Assembly: GCF_900187945.1 (NCBI RefSeq)
Contig: NZ_FYEH01000003.1
Coordinates: forward strand, 284,721-348,720
Origin: Arboricoccus pini
GTDB taxonomy: Bacteria; Pseudomonadota; Alphaproteobacteria; Geminicoccales; Geminicoccaceae
Direction of reading: 5' to 3'
Length of the DNA stretch: 64,000 nucleotides
The stretch's first letter is position 1. Every line of letters starts with the position of its first letter. Shown one piece after another: positions 27,509-35,005 of this stretch. Under the pieces are notes generated by a model that saw only the letters and a program-made list of their open reading frames with translations, did not search any database and was not told the origin of the DNA. A program made the translations under genes and the position numbers.

Positions 27509-28782
27509 GCCCCTCCCATCGTACGCAGCGCCTTGGCGAAGAAATCGGGGCCGCCGAAATTGCCCGATTTGAGGGCGATGACGAGGTCCTTGTCGCGGCT
27601 TAGGAGGACCGGCACGCCCGGATCGACCTCGGGTCCGACCAGAAGATCGCCCAGATCGAGGGCCTGGGCCACCGCCCCCGAGGTCTCGCCGCCGGCCACC
27701 ACCAGCCGCTTCACCCCTCGTCCCACCAGCTCCCGAGCCGTTTGCGCGAACAACTCGTCCAGGGCGGCGGCCACGCGCTCGCGGCCATACTTGGCCTGCG
27801 TCGCGACCACGCGTTCCGGCGTGCCGGAAGAATAGACGAGCGGCTCCTTGCCTCGGTTCGCGGTAAGAAAATCCGCAAGGTCGCCAGCACTCGTCGTGCC
27901 GAGCAGGGCCTTCTCGACGTCGATGGCCAAAACCGGATGATCTTTGCTGTGAACCTGGATCTGCTCCCAGGTGGCACCCGAGCAACTTCCCGCCAGGATC
28001 GCCTCCGGGCCCGCTTTGCCTGTAAAGCCCGCGGACTTGCCCTTGGCCGCCCCTTGCGCGACGAAATTGGCGGCAAGCCCCAGAGCGATGCCGGAGCCAC
28101 CGGTCACCAGGGCCGCCTCGGCGCAGGCTGTGCCGATGGTAAGGAGATCCTCGTCGAGCACGGCGTCGACGACGACGAGGGTCTGTCCCTCATGCGCGGC
28201 GGCGAGGAGCGCTGCGCGCACGGCCGCACTGCCTTGACGCACCGTCGGCAAGGCGACCAAGCCCACCGGGCTCTTGCTCTGATAGCCGAGCCAGCGGCGA
28301 ATGTCCGGATCGGTCATCGGCGTCAGCGGATGATGCTGCATGCCGGACTCGCTCAAGAGGCGATCCTTGACGAAGAGATGACCTTGGTAAAGCGTCCTGC
28401 CGGCGGTGGGGAAGACCGGGCAGACCACGACGCCCTTGACGCCCAGCCGTTCGGCCAGGGCCTCGGCGACCGGGCCGATATTACCCTCCTTGGTCGAATC
28501 GAAGGTCGAGCAATATTTGAAGACGAACTGGGTGCAGCCTTGCGCCTTTAGCCAATCGAGCGCCGCCAGCGACTGGCTTACCGCCTCCGCGGGCGGAATC
28601 GTGCGGGACTTGAGCGAGATCACGCCGGCCTCGACCTCCGGCCGGGCGGGCTTGTCCGGGATGCCCATATATTGCGAGGTTGCGAGCGCGGCCTGGCCAG
28701 GCAGTCCCTTGGCGATGGTGTTGGCGATGTCGCTCGCACCGGTGAAATCGTCGGCGATGACTCCAAGGAACACGCGGCTCAA
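27505..28782 (-). CDS. otnK: 3-oxo-tetronate kinase (four-carbon acid sugar kinase, former DUF1537)
   Basis: 425 residues. The N-terminal domain starts with the FLGVIADDFTGASDIAN motif of the family, and the C-terminal nucleotide-binding domain has the GGETS loop at residues 364–368 and a late KSGNFG motif. OtnK phosphorylates 3-oxo-tetronate at position 4 in erythronate or threonate catabolism. It overlaps otnC and the racemase-like gene by 4 bp each, so the three form one tightly coupled operon with the binding-protein gene upstream. Confidence 0.92.
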   Translation of the reverse strand: MSRVFLGVIADDFTGASDIANTIAKGLPGQAALATSQYMGIPDKPARPEVEAGVISLKSRTIPPAEAVSQSLAALDWLKAQGCTQFVFKYCSTFDSTKEGNIGPVAEALAERLGVKGVVVCPVFPTAGRTLYQGHLFVKDRLLSESGMQHHPLTPMTDPDIRRWLGYQSKSPVGLVALPTVRQGSAAVRAALLAAAHEGQTLVVVDAVLDEDLLTIGTACAEAALVTGGSGIALGLAANFVAQGAAKGKSAGFTGKAGPEAILAGSCSGATWEQIQVHSKDHPVLAIDVEKALLGTTSAGDLADFLTANRGKEPLVYSSGTPERVVATQAKYGRERVAAALDELFAQTARELVGRGVKRLVVAGGETSGAVAQALDLGDLLVGPEVDPGVPVLLSRDKDLVIALKSGNFGGPDFFAKALRTMGGA

Positions 28783-29447
28783 TCCTTCAAAAGGGTCTGC
28801 AGGCGCTGCACGGCGGCGTCCGGTGCCGTGAAGACGGGAATCGCCACCTTGGCGCGCACCGCCTCAGCCGCGCGCGACGTCGAGAAATGCGCCAGCATGA
28901 TCGCGTCACTGTCGCCAAGGCGTGGGGCCGCGTCGCCGACCAGGCGATTATGCGTGGCCGCGTCACCGGCGCGAAGCAGATCAATGGCGTCGGGCACGAC
29001 GAACGTCTCAAGACTGCTGGTCAAGCCCTCTTCGCGGGCGAATTCACGAAACTCCGCCTCCATGGTCGGTACCGATGGCGCGAAGGTCGCAAGCATGCCG
29101 ATCCGCTGACCCGACGCGAGGGCGGCGCGAAACATGGCCTCGTTTGGCTTGACCACCGGGATGGTCAGTTCCTCCGCCATCCGGTCGATCGCCGGTCCGA
29201 AGGCCGAGCAGGTCACAAGCACGCCGTCGGCGCCGATCCGCTGGGCGTAGCGGCCGAAATCGACGAATCGCTCGATCAGGCCCTCCGAGAGCTCGTTCCC
29301 TTCCTTGGCCCGGTCGAGTGTCAGGCCGTCATCCAGGAGATTTACCGCCTCCGCCTCGGGCCAGAGTCGTGCCATGGCGGTAATGACCGGCTCCATCGCC
29401 ACGGGTGTCGCGTGCAGAAGGACGATTCGGGGTGCGGCTTTAGCCAT
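28779..29447 (-). CDS. Aspartate/glutamate racemase-family protein lacking the second cysteine
   Basis: 222 residues, Asp/Glu racemase fold. The first catalytic cysteine is present, Cys80 in VLVTCSAFGPAID. The place where the second one is expected, near residue 188, reads LAHFSTS, with no cysteine. Classical racemases need two cysteines as a proton pair, so a simple racemase reaction is doubtful; decarboxylases and isomerases of this superfamily can work with one. It sits between otnK and the binding-protein gene and overlaps otnK by 4 bp, so a role in acid-sugar or related acid breakdown is inferred. Confidence 0.85.
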   Translation of the reverse strand: MAKAAPRIVLLHATPVAMEPVITAMARLWPEAEAVNLLDDGLTLDRAKEGNELSEGLIERFVDFGRYAQRIGADGVLVTCSAFGPAIDRMAEELTIPVVKPNEAMFRAALASGQRIGMLATFAPSVPTMEAEFREFAREEGLTSSLETFVVPDAIDLLRAGDAATHNRLVGDAAPRLGDSDAIMLAHFSTSRAAEAVRAKVAIPVFTAPDAAVQRLQTLLKD

Positions 29448-29461
29448 GGGGCGATGTTCTT

Positions 29462-30169
29462 TCAGATTTTGAAGGTCGCGATGCGTGAGGCAAGGCCGAA
29501 CGTGTTATAGGCCTCGTGCGCCTCTTTGGAGGTCAGGTGGTCGAGGAAGGCATTCGCCAAGCCTCGATCGCTGGCCTCCTTGAAGATCGCGACCGAAAAA
29601 TTTGTAGGCTGCTGCAAGGGTTCGGGAAAGGGACCCACAATGTCGACCCCGTCGACGGCCATGAGTTCGCTTACCTGCTGCACGGCAAGATCAGCTTCGC
29701 CGGTCAGCAACTTCTCGGCGGTGAAGCCCTTGGGGATCCGGGTCGCACGGGGCAGTACCTGCTCTTCGATCCCCAATTGTTCGATCAGCTTGGCGAAATA
29801 GAGCCCGCTCGCACCTGTGAGTGAATAAGCGACGCTCCTGGCTGCCTTGATCGCCGCGACGAACTTTTCGGCGTCGCTGATATCCGGCTTGGGTGCGCCC
29901 TCCTTGACGGCCAGACCGAATTTGGCCTGGGCGATCGGCGTGATGCTCTCCTGATCGACGATCCCATCGGCCGCAAGGCGTGCCATGGGATCGTCGATCA
30001 GGATGACGACGTCGGCACGCGCGCCTTTGAGGATATTATCCAAAAGGACCGTGGTCGGCGCCCAGTCGAGGTTGACGGGGCCTTGTCTCGCGCTCCAGCT
30101 GGGCAGGATCGCACGCTTGAAGGCGACCTCGACCGCGAGCGTGCTCATCACGTGCAAAGCTTGCGGCAT
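29462..30169 (-). CDS. ModA-like substrate-binding protein without a signal peptide
   Basis: 235 residues from the ATG at 30169 (GAGGGAG ribosome site; a TTG 18 bp upstream is less likely). The fold is that of a molybdate-type periplasmic binding protein: LHVMSTLAVEVAF start, ARADVVILIDDPMARLAADG, SVAYSLTGASGLYFAKLIEQLGI (quoted in part: SLTGASGLYF) and a VQQVSELMAVDGVDIVGPFP region. No signal peptide is present at either candidate start and no ABC permease or ATPase is nearby, so it probably acts in the cytoplasm as a ligand sink or sensor, or the export mechanism is unusual. First gene of the otn operon, divergent from the IclR gene. Confidence 0.85.
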   Translation of the reverse strand: MPQALHVMSTLAVEVAFKRAILPSWSARQGPVNLDWAPTTVLLDNILKGARADVVILIDDPMARLAADGIVDQESITPIAQAKFGLAVKEGAPKPDISDAEKFVAAIKAARSVAYSLTGASGLYFAKLIEQLGIEEQVLPRATRIPKGFTAEKLLTGEADLAVQQVSELMAVDGVDIVGPFPEPLQQPTNFSVAIFKEASDRGLANAFLDHLTSKEAHEAYNTFGLASRIATFKI

Positions 30170-30276
30170 GGGTTCTCCCTCTTTCAAATTTTCTTGGCCA
30201 TTTGCCCGAGCTTCTCGTCTAAGCCGGCGCGACTAAACGGCCGCCCCGAGCCGCAAGTCAATGCAAGCACAAGACC

Positions 30277-30291
30277 TTTCATGATTTGAAA
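30277..30291. promoter_or_regulatory. Operator-like palindrome 1, TTTCA-N5-TGAAA
   Basis: TTTCATGATTTGAAA: 5 bp arms around a 5 bp spacer, about 108 bp upstream of the binding-protein start. It has the same layout as the site at 30347 and is a likely IclR-regulator site in the divergent promoter region. Confidence 0.5.
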
Positions 30292-30344
30292 TGGCCGGCG
30301 GCGGCAGTCCCTTTAGCGCGCTATATCCCTCGAGCTCGACCAGT

Positions 30345-30363
30345 TATTTCATTATATGAAATA
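30345..30363. promoter_or_regulatory. Operator-like palindrome 2, TATTTCA-N5-TGAAATA
   Basis: Perfect 7 bp arms around TTATA, about 98 bp upstream of the IclR start. The core TTTCATTATATGAAA matches the 30277 site at 13 of 15 positions. The centres are 70 bp apart. Confidence 0.55.
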
Positions 30364-30460
30364 CCGATTTTATAATGTCGGAAAAGGCCTCGGCGACGGT
30401 GTCGCAATTGACCCGCTCGCCTCACCTCCATACCTTTCGAAACAGGGAGTGGAGAAGAAC

Positions 30461-31324
30461 ATGCAAGTTGTAGCTGAACGATCCGTTAATGAAGACGCCG
30501 ACCAGCGCAAACAACGCTACGAAGAAATTAATCGTTCAAAAAACAAAGAAGAATGCGGTAAAGGCGTTCAGTCGGTCGATCGTGCCTTGTCGATCATAGA
30601 AATTCTGTCGCTCAGCAGTAATCCGCTGAAACTGAACGAGATATCGACGGCAGCCGACCTCAACCTCTCGACCTGCCATCACCTCATCAAGACGCTCGTT
30701 TTGCGCGGCTACGTGATCAATGCTGGTCGCAACCAGGGCTACAGCTTGAGCCCCCGTATCGAGAATCTGTGGCTGCGTTCGACGCGTGATTTCAACCTCG
30801 TCGAATTCGCCCGGCCGAGCCTGCAAAAGTTGAACGAGGACACCCGCGAATCAGTGCTGCTGGCGGTACTGCGAGGGTCCAGCCTGATCACCCAGCTTTG
30901 CATCGCCTCGCCGCTACGCTCGGAAGCTGATGCCTATGGCACCGTCAATCCGCGCGCAGCGCATGCGCTGGCCATGGGCAAGGCCATTCTCGCCTGGCTG
31001 CCCGAAGGGGAGCTTGCGCGCGTCGTTGCCGATAACGGCTTGCCGGGCTTCACAGCACAGACGATCACGTCCCTGCCCGCCCTGGCCGAGGAACTGCGGC
31101 TGGTACGGCGCTCCGGCTTTGCGCTCGAGGATGGCGAATTTCGCGATGAACTCGTGGGCCTGAGCGCGCCGATCCGCGATGCCTCAGGTGCGATCGTCGG
31201 CTCGATCGGCATCACCATCGGCCGGCGGCGGGCCAGCGAGACTTATCGTCAGCATATCGTCCAGGCGGTGACCCGCTGTGCCGGGAACCTCTCGGCGCGC
31301 ATGCCGGCTGGCTGCTTCACCTAG
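30461..31324 (+). CDS. IclR-family transcriptional regulator
   Basis: 287 residues from the ATG at 30461, chosen for its GGAGTGGAG ribosome site; an ATG at 30356 lies inside the palindromic operator and is unlikely. The N-terminus is unusually polar. The winged helix (about 40–100) reads GVQSVDRALSIIEIL...LNEISTAADLNLSTCHHLIKTL, followed by the IclR ligand-binding domain with HALAMGKAILAWLPEGEL and LSAPIRDASGAIVGSIGITI. It is divergent from the otn operon and most likely controls it, and perhaps itself, through the twin palindromes. Confidence 0.92.
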   Translation: MQVVAERSVNEDADQRKQRYEEINRSKNKEECGKGVQSVDRALSIIEILSLSSNPLKLNEISTAADLNLSTCHHLIKTLVLRGYVINAGRNQGYSLSPRIENLWLRSTRDFNLVEFARPSLQKLNEDTRESVLLAVLRGSSLITQLCIASPLRSEADAYGTVNPRAAHALAMGKAILAWLPEGELARVVADNGLPGFTAQTITSLPALAEELRLVRRSGFALEDGEFRDELVGLSAPIRDASGAIVGSIGITIGRRRASETYRQHIVQAVTRCAGNLSARMPAGCFT

Positions 31325-31332
31325 GCAGAGCA

Positions 31333-31370
31333 CGGGTCCGGCGCAGCGCCGCTGCACGACGTCGGACCCG
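31333..31370. terminator. Nested hairpin between convergent iclR and otnI
   Basis: Outer arms CGGGTCCG/CGGACCCG (8 bp) enclose a second hairpin GCAGC-GCC-GCTGC (31343–31355). It fills most of the 59 bp gap between two convergent genes, as expected of a bidirectional terminator, though without a strong T-run. Confidence 0.6.
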
Positions 31371-31383
31371 ACTGAGGCTGTTC

Positions 31384-32178
31384 TCAGGCGGCCTTCAGAC
31401 TGCGGGCAAGCCAGCCTAGCCCGGCATCGGTCTGCCCTGCCGGCACGTATTCACAGCCGAGCAGGCCCTGATAGCCCGCTTTATTCAGCCAGCCGGCCAC
31501 GGCCGCGAAATCGAGCGTGCCGGTACCGGGCTCGTGGCGGCCGGGATAGTCGGCGATGTGGACATGGCGGATCAAGGCCGCGTGCTTTGAGATCGTCGTC
31601 TCGATGTCCAGCCCCGTGGCGACCGTGTGGAAGATATCGAGCAGGAGCCCGAGATTGGCCTCGCCCGTGGCGGCGATCGCCTCCGCTCCCTGATCGGGCG
31701 TCTCGATGAAATAATCCGGCACCGCGCCGGCACTCATCGCCTCGACCAGAATGGCGATGCCGCGCTTTTCGGCCTCGCGCGCGGCATAAGCGAGATTCTC
31801 GATATAGCAGTCCCAGTGCGCGTGATCGCGCTGGGCGGCGGGCAGAACGCCCGCCATCGCATGGATCATGCGCGCCCCGACGGTCTCGGCATAGGCGAGG
31901 CCAGTCGCCACGCTGGCCCTGAATTCCGCCCGCCGATCAGCGAAGATGGCAATGCCTTTCTCGCCTTTCGTCGCGTCGCCCGAATGGAGGCCGAACTGCG
32001 TATAGGTCAGGCCGGTATCGGCCAACCACCCGCGAACGACCTCCGCCGGCGTGGCGTAGGGCGAGGGATGCTCCATGGCGACGAAACCATGCGCGCGCGC
32101 TGCCGCGAACCGCTCGGCGAAGGGCCGTTCGGAAAAAAGATAGCCAAGATGCGCGCTATATTGGTAGGCGGACGTCAT
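31384..32178 (-). CDS. otnI: 2-oxo-tetronate isomerase / hydroxypyruvate isomerase family
   Basis: 264 residues from the ATG at 32178; the frame is open for 30 more codons upstream without family resemblance. TIM-barrel of the xylose isomerase-like type, with EAMSAGAVPDYFIET, LLLDIFHTVATG and HVHIADYPGRHEPGTGTLDF motifs of the Hyi/OtnI family. OtnI turns 2-oxo-tetronate into 3-oxo-tetronate, the substrate of OtnK. Its position next to the IclR gene and in the same region as otnK and otnC supports that reaction over hydroxypyruvate isomerisation. The M24 gene lies 38 bp upstream on the same strand. Confidence 0.85.
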   Translation of the reverse strand: MTSAYQYSAHLGYLFSERPFAERFAAARAHGFVAMEHPSPYATPAEVVRGWLADTGLTYTQFGLHSGDATKGEKGIAIFADRRAEFRASVATGLAYAETVGARMIHAMAGVLPAAQRDHAHWDCYIENLAYAAREAEKRGIAILVEAMSAGAVPDYFIETPDQGAEAIAATGEANLGLLLDIFHTVATGLDIETTISKHAALIRHVHIADYPGRHEPGTGTLDFAAVAGWLNKAGYQGLLGCEYVPAGQTDAGLGWLARSLKAA

Positions 32179-32216
32179 CACTTGCCCTGACTTAGTTGCG
32201 ATTTTCTTCGCCGCCC

Positions 32217-33425
32217 TCAGCCGCCGGCAATATTCCAGCCCCGACCGTGGTCGCCAAATCCCTCGCATCCGTCGGCCGTGATGGCAACGGTATCCTCAAG
32301 TTTGATGAAGCCGCGTTCAGTATGGTGAAGCTCGGTCTCGAGCGAGACCACCATGCCTTCCTCAAGCGGTCGTTCGCGGTGATAGGCCTCATAGGTCGGC
32401 ATCGCGGTGTTCATCAGCCAGGGTGCCTCATGCGAGACGATGCCCATCCCGTGCGCGGAGAAGAACATCTTGTTGCTGGCCGAGCAGGTCCGCAGCGCCT
32501 CGCTGACATGGTCGAAGATGTCGCCGCCACGTGTCCCGGGCCGAAGATTCTTGCGCGCTGCCTGCTGTACCGTCTCGACCTGACCCAAAAGATCGATCAG
32601 CTCGGCGTCGGGTTCGCCCGCATAGGCCATGCGCGTCACATCGCCGATATAGCCGTGGTAGCAGCCACCCGAATCGAGCGCCAAGGTCTCGCCCTCCTGC
32701 CAGACCTGATCATAGGGCGCCCGGTTGAACGCGACCCCCATATTGGTCAGAGCGTAATCGAACTTGAGACCGCGGGCGGTCTCTTCCTGTTTTAGCGCCT
32801 CGAAGAGCGCCGCCTTGGTGACGCCAGGGCCATTGTTCGCGATCACGGCCAGCATCGAATCGACCACCCGCTCGGAAGCCTCGCGCAAGAGCGTGAGCTC
32901 CGCTGGCGTCTTGCGTGCGCGCAAGATCTCAAGCGTGAAGGTGCCATCGACCAGCTTGGCGTCGGGCAACTGCTCTTCCAACACCCGGAAGGCGTCGACC
33001 GGCATGAAGCCGACCTCGATGCCGACCCGTCCCTTGCCGCCGCCGACGTCCTTCAGCATGGCCGCCGCCGCCGCCGCATAGCCCGTGCTGGCGAAATTCT
33101 TGAAATTCAGGTTCGAGACCCAGAACTGGCCGAGCTGCTTTGAATAGCGCTCCCAGGGCGCGCCGACATAACCCGAATCGAGCGGGCGTCCCTTTACGTA
33201 AACGAAAAAAGGCAGATAGCGGCTCAGCCCGTGCGCATCCATGTTGTCGTAAAAAAAGAAGCGGTAGCCACCCAGGAGATACTGGATGCTGTGCTTGGAA
33301 GTGACCAGGAGCGCGTCCAGGCCTGCCTCTTCCATGAGCTCGTCCAGTCGCGCGACGTCGAAGGGCGGCTTGTGAAGCTTGGACGTGTCCTCGACGGGGT
33401 TGCCCTCGGAATAGGCAAAGCTCAT
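32217..33425 (-). CDS. M24 family metallopeptidase, creatinase/Xaa-Pro peptidase-like
   Basis: 402 residues with both domains: a creatinase-type N-terminal domain (about 20–165) and the pita-bread catalytic domain. Metal ligands are Asp in LALDSGG, Asp in YIGDVTR, His in SAHGMGI, Glu in SLETEL and Glu in KLEDTVAI, all present, so it should be active. An AAGGACC ribosome site precedes the ATG. Such enzymes cleave Xaa-Pro bonds or C–N bonds of small compounds (creatine, ectoine derivatives). Its place inside an acid-sugar cluster hints at a small amide substrate, which is inference. Confidence 0.85.
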   Translation of the reverse strand: MSFAYSEGNPVEDTSKLHKPPFDVARLDELMEEAGLDALLVTSKHSIQYLLGGYRFFFYDNMDAHGLSRYLPFFVYVKGRPLDSGYVGAPWERYSKQLGQFWVSNLNFKNFASTGYAAAAAAMLKDVGGGKGRVGIEVGFMPVDAFRVLEEQLPDAKLVDGTFTLEILRARKTPAELTLLREASERVVDSMLAVIANNGPGVTKAALFEALKQEETARGLKFDYALTNMGVAFNRAPYDQVWQEGETLALDSGGCYHGYIGDVTRMAYAGEPDAELIDLLGQVETVQQAARKNLRPGTRGGDIFDHVSEALRTCSASNKMFFSAHGMGIVSHEAPWLMNTAMPTYEAYHRERPLEEGMVVSLETELHHTERGFIKLEDTVAITADGCEGFGDHGRGWNIAGG

Positions 33426-33484
33426 TGGAAAAAGGTCCTTCTCAAGTAAGATCGGGAAGCAATAGTCACCACGGGAAGATGAAT

Positions 33485-33516
33485 GCGCCCGAGCGACCGT
33501 CGTGGTCCCCGGGCGC
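33485..33516 (-). terminator. Hairpin downstream of the alcohol dehydrogenase gene
   Basis: Arms GCGCCCG/CGGGCGC (7 bp) with an 18 bp loop, plus a small perfect hairpin GGCCT-GGAC-AGGCC at 33520–33533. They lie in the 133 bp between the dehydrogenase stop and the M24 start. Confidence 0.4.
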
Positions 33517-33558
33517 GTCGGCCTGGACAGGCCGAATATCTATAGGCCGGGACCGGGC

Positions 33559-34719
33559 TTATTCGGCGGCCTGGGCCAAAGCTGCCTTATGCTTGTTCCT
33601 CACGACGACCTTGATCGCGTCCTCGACGCGGTCCTTGGCGTAGCGAAGCGCCTCGGGCAGATCCTCCATGTCGAAGGTGTGGGTGTGGATGACCGTCGCA
33701 TCGAAACGCTTTTGCCGCATGAAGGCCTCGGCGCGATGCGTCGCAGACTTGCCCTCGCCGCGGATGCCATAGAGGTAGATATTGTTTCGCACGAGGTAGG
33801 CGATATCGATCGGCGCCTGATCGCTTGGGAAAGCGGCCAGGCAGATCTTGCCGCCACGATTGAGCATCTTGGCCGCTTCGTTCACGGCATTGGGCGCGCC
33901 CGAACATTCGACGACGAAGTCGACACCCTTGCCGCCGGTCAGCTTTCTGACCGCCTCGACCGGATCTTCGTTACGCACATTGATCACATAATCGGCGCCA
34001 AGGCGCTTGCCCATTTCCAACCGATTGTCACGCGTACCGGTCAGGATGACGGGCTGGGCTCCTAGGGCCTTGGCCACGGCGGCACCCAAAAGGCCGATCG
34101 GACCGGGGCCGGAAACGACCACGCTGTCGCCGGCGATGAGGCCGCCCAGTTCGGTCAGGCCATACATGGACGTGCCGGCGGTAACGACGAGCGTTGCCTC
34201 TTCATCCGACATGCTGTCGGCGATATGAATCAGCGTGTTGACGTTATTGACCTGATATTCGCAGAATCCGCCATCGGTCGTGAACCCGTTGGCCCGATGG
34301 CCCTTGTCGACTTTGCCGTAATTCTTGCCGTAATTATGGCAGGATGTGTACATGCCCTGGCGACAGCGCTTGCACTGACCGCAGCCCGCATGAATTTCGA
34401 CCGTAACGCGGTCGCCAATATTGTATTCGTCCACACCCGGCCCAAGCGCCACGACGGTGCCCATATATTCATGGCCCGGCGTGAAGTTCTTGTTGAAGGG
34501 ATCACCGCCCTGAATCATTGCCGGCGGCCCATGCGCGATGATCTCGAGATCGGTCGCGCAGATGGCGACGGCATCGATCCGGACCAGGACCTCGGCCTTC
34601 TTTGGCGTCGGCACAACCTTATCGATCAGCCGAAGCTCGCCAGGGTCGCCTAAAACCCATGCCTTCATCGTCTCGGGAACCGGATAGTCCGGATGGGTCT
34701 GCACGTCGGATGCCTGCAT
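33559..34719 (-). CDS. Zinc-dependent medium-chain alcohol dehydrogenase
   Basis: 386 residues. The catalytic zinc ligands are seen in AICATDLEI (Cys) and PGHEYMG (His-Glu). The four-cysteine structural zinc lobe is CGQCKRCRQGMYTSC. The NAD-binding motif GPGPIGLLGAAVAKALGA follows. Close relatives oxidise polyols or sugar acids. In this cluster the usual first enzyme of tetronate breakdown, a beta-hydroxyacid dehydrogenase, is missing, so this enzyme may supply the oxidation step; that is an inference from context. Read with M24 and otnI on the minus strand but separated by a hairpin, so it may be its own unit. Confidence 0.88.
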   Translation of the reverse strand: MQASDVQTHPDYPVPETMKAWVLGDPGELRLIDKVVPTPKKAEVLVRIDAVAICATDLEIIAHGPPAMIQGGDPFNKNFTPGHEYMGTVVALGPGVDEYNIGDRVTVEIHAGCGQCKRCRQGMYTSCHNYGKNYGKVDKGHRANGFTTDGGFCEYQVNNVNTLIHIADSMSDEEATLVVTAGTSMYGLTELGGLIAGDSVVVSGPGPIGLLGAAVAKALGAQPVILTGTRDNRLEMGKRLGADYVINVRNEDPVEAVRKLTGGKGVDFVVECSGAPNAVNEAAKMLNRGGKICLAAFPSDQAPIDIAYLVRNNIYLYGIRGEGKSATHRAEAFMRQKRFDATVIHTHTFDMEDLPEALRYAKDRVEDAIKVVVRNKHKAALAQAAE

Positions 34720-35005
34720 GGCCTGGATCCTATGTTACTGGGAAACAAAAGAGAGGAGAGCCCTGAAAAGGCCTGCCGAGGCGGCCGCCAATCTAGCATC
34801 GTCAAGCCGTCGAGGCTCTGTTCGGACGTCACGCTCTCTTGATGATTCTACTGACGACTGCGCGGGCTCTTACTTTGAACTTCCAAGCCGCCCCGTCATA
34901 CGGATTGGAATAACTATCAGCCCCGGAGCCGGCCGGGTCAATCAAGCCCTCGCCGCTTTCTTCTTGTGAAACTTACAACTCGCACGGTTGCGTGGACGTT
35001 CCCGC

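Noticed and set aside
27509..27985. N-terminal extension of the OtnC frame
   Set aside because: These codons lie in otnK in another register. The strong ribosome site and family start both place the ATG at 27508.
30356..30460. Longer IclR start at 30356
   Set aside because: That ATG is inside the second palindrome and lacks a ribosome site; the ATG at 30461 has a good one.
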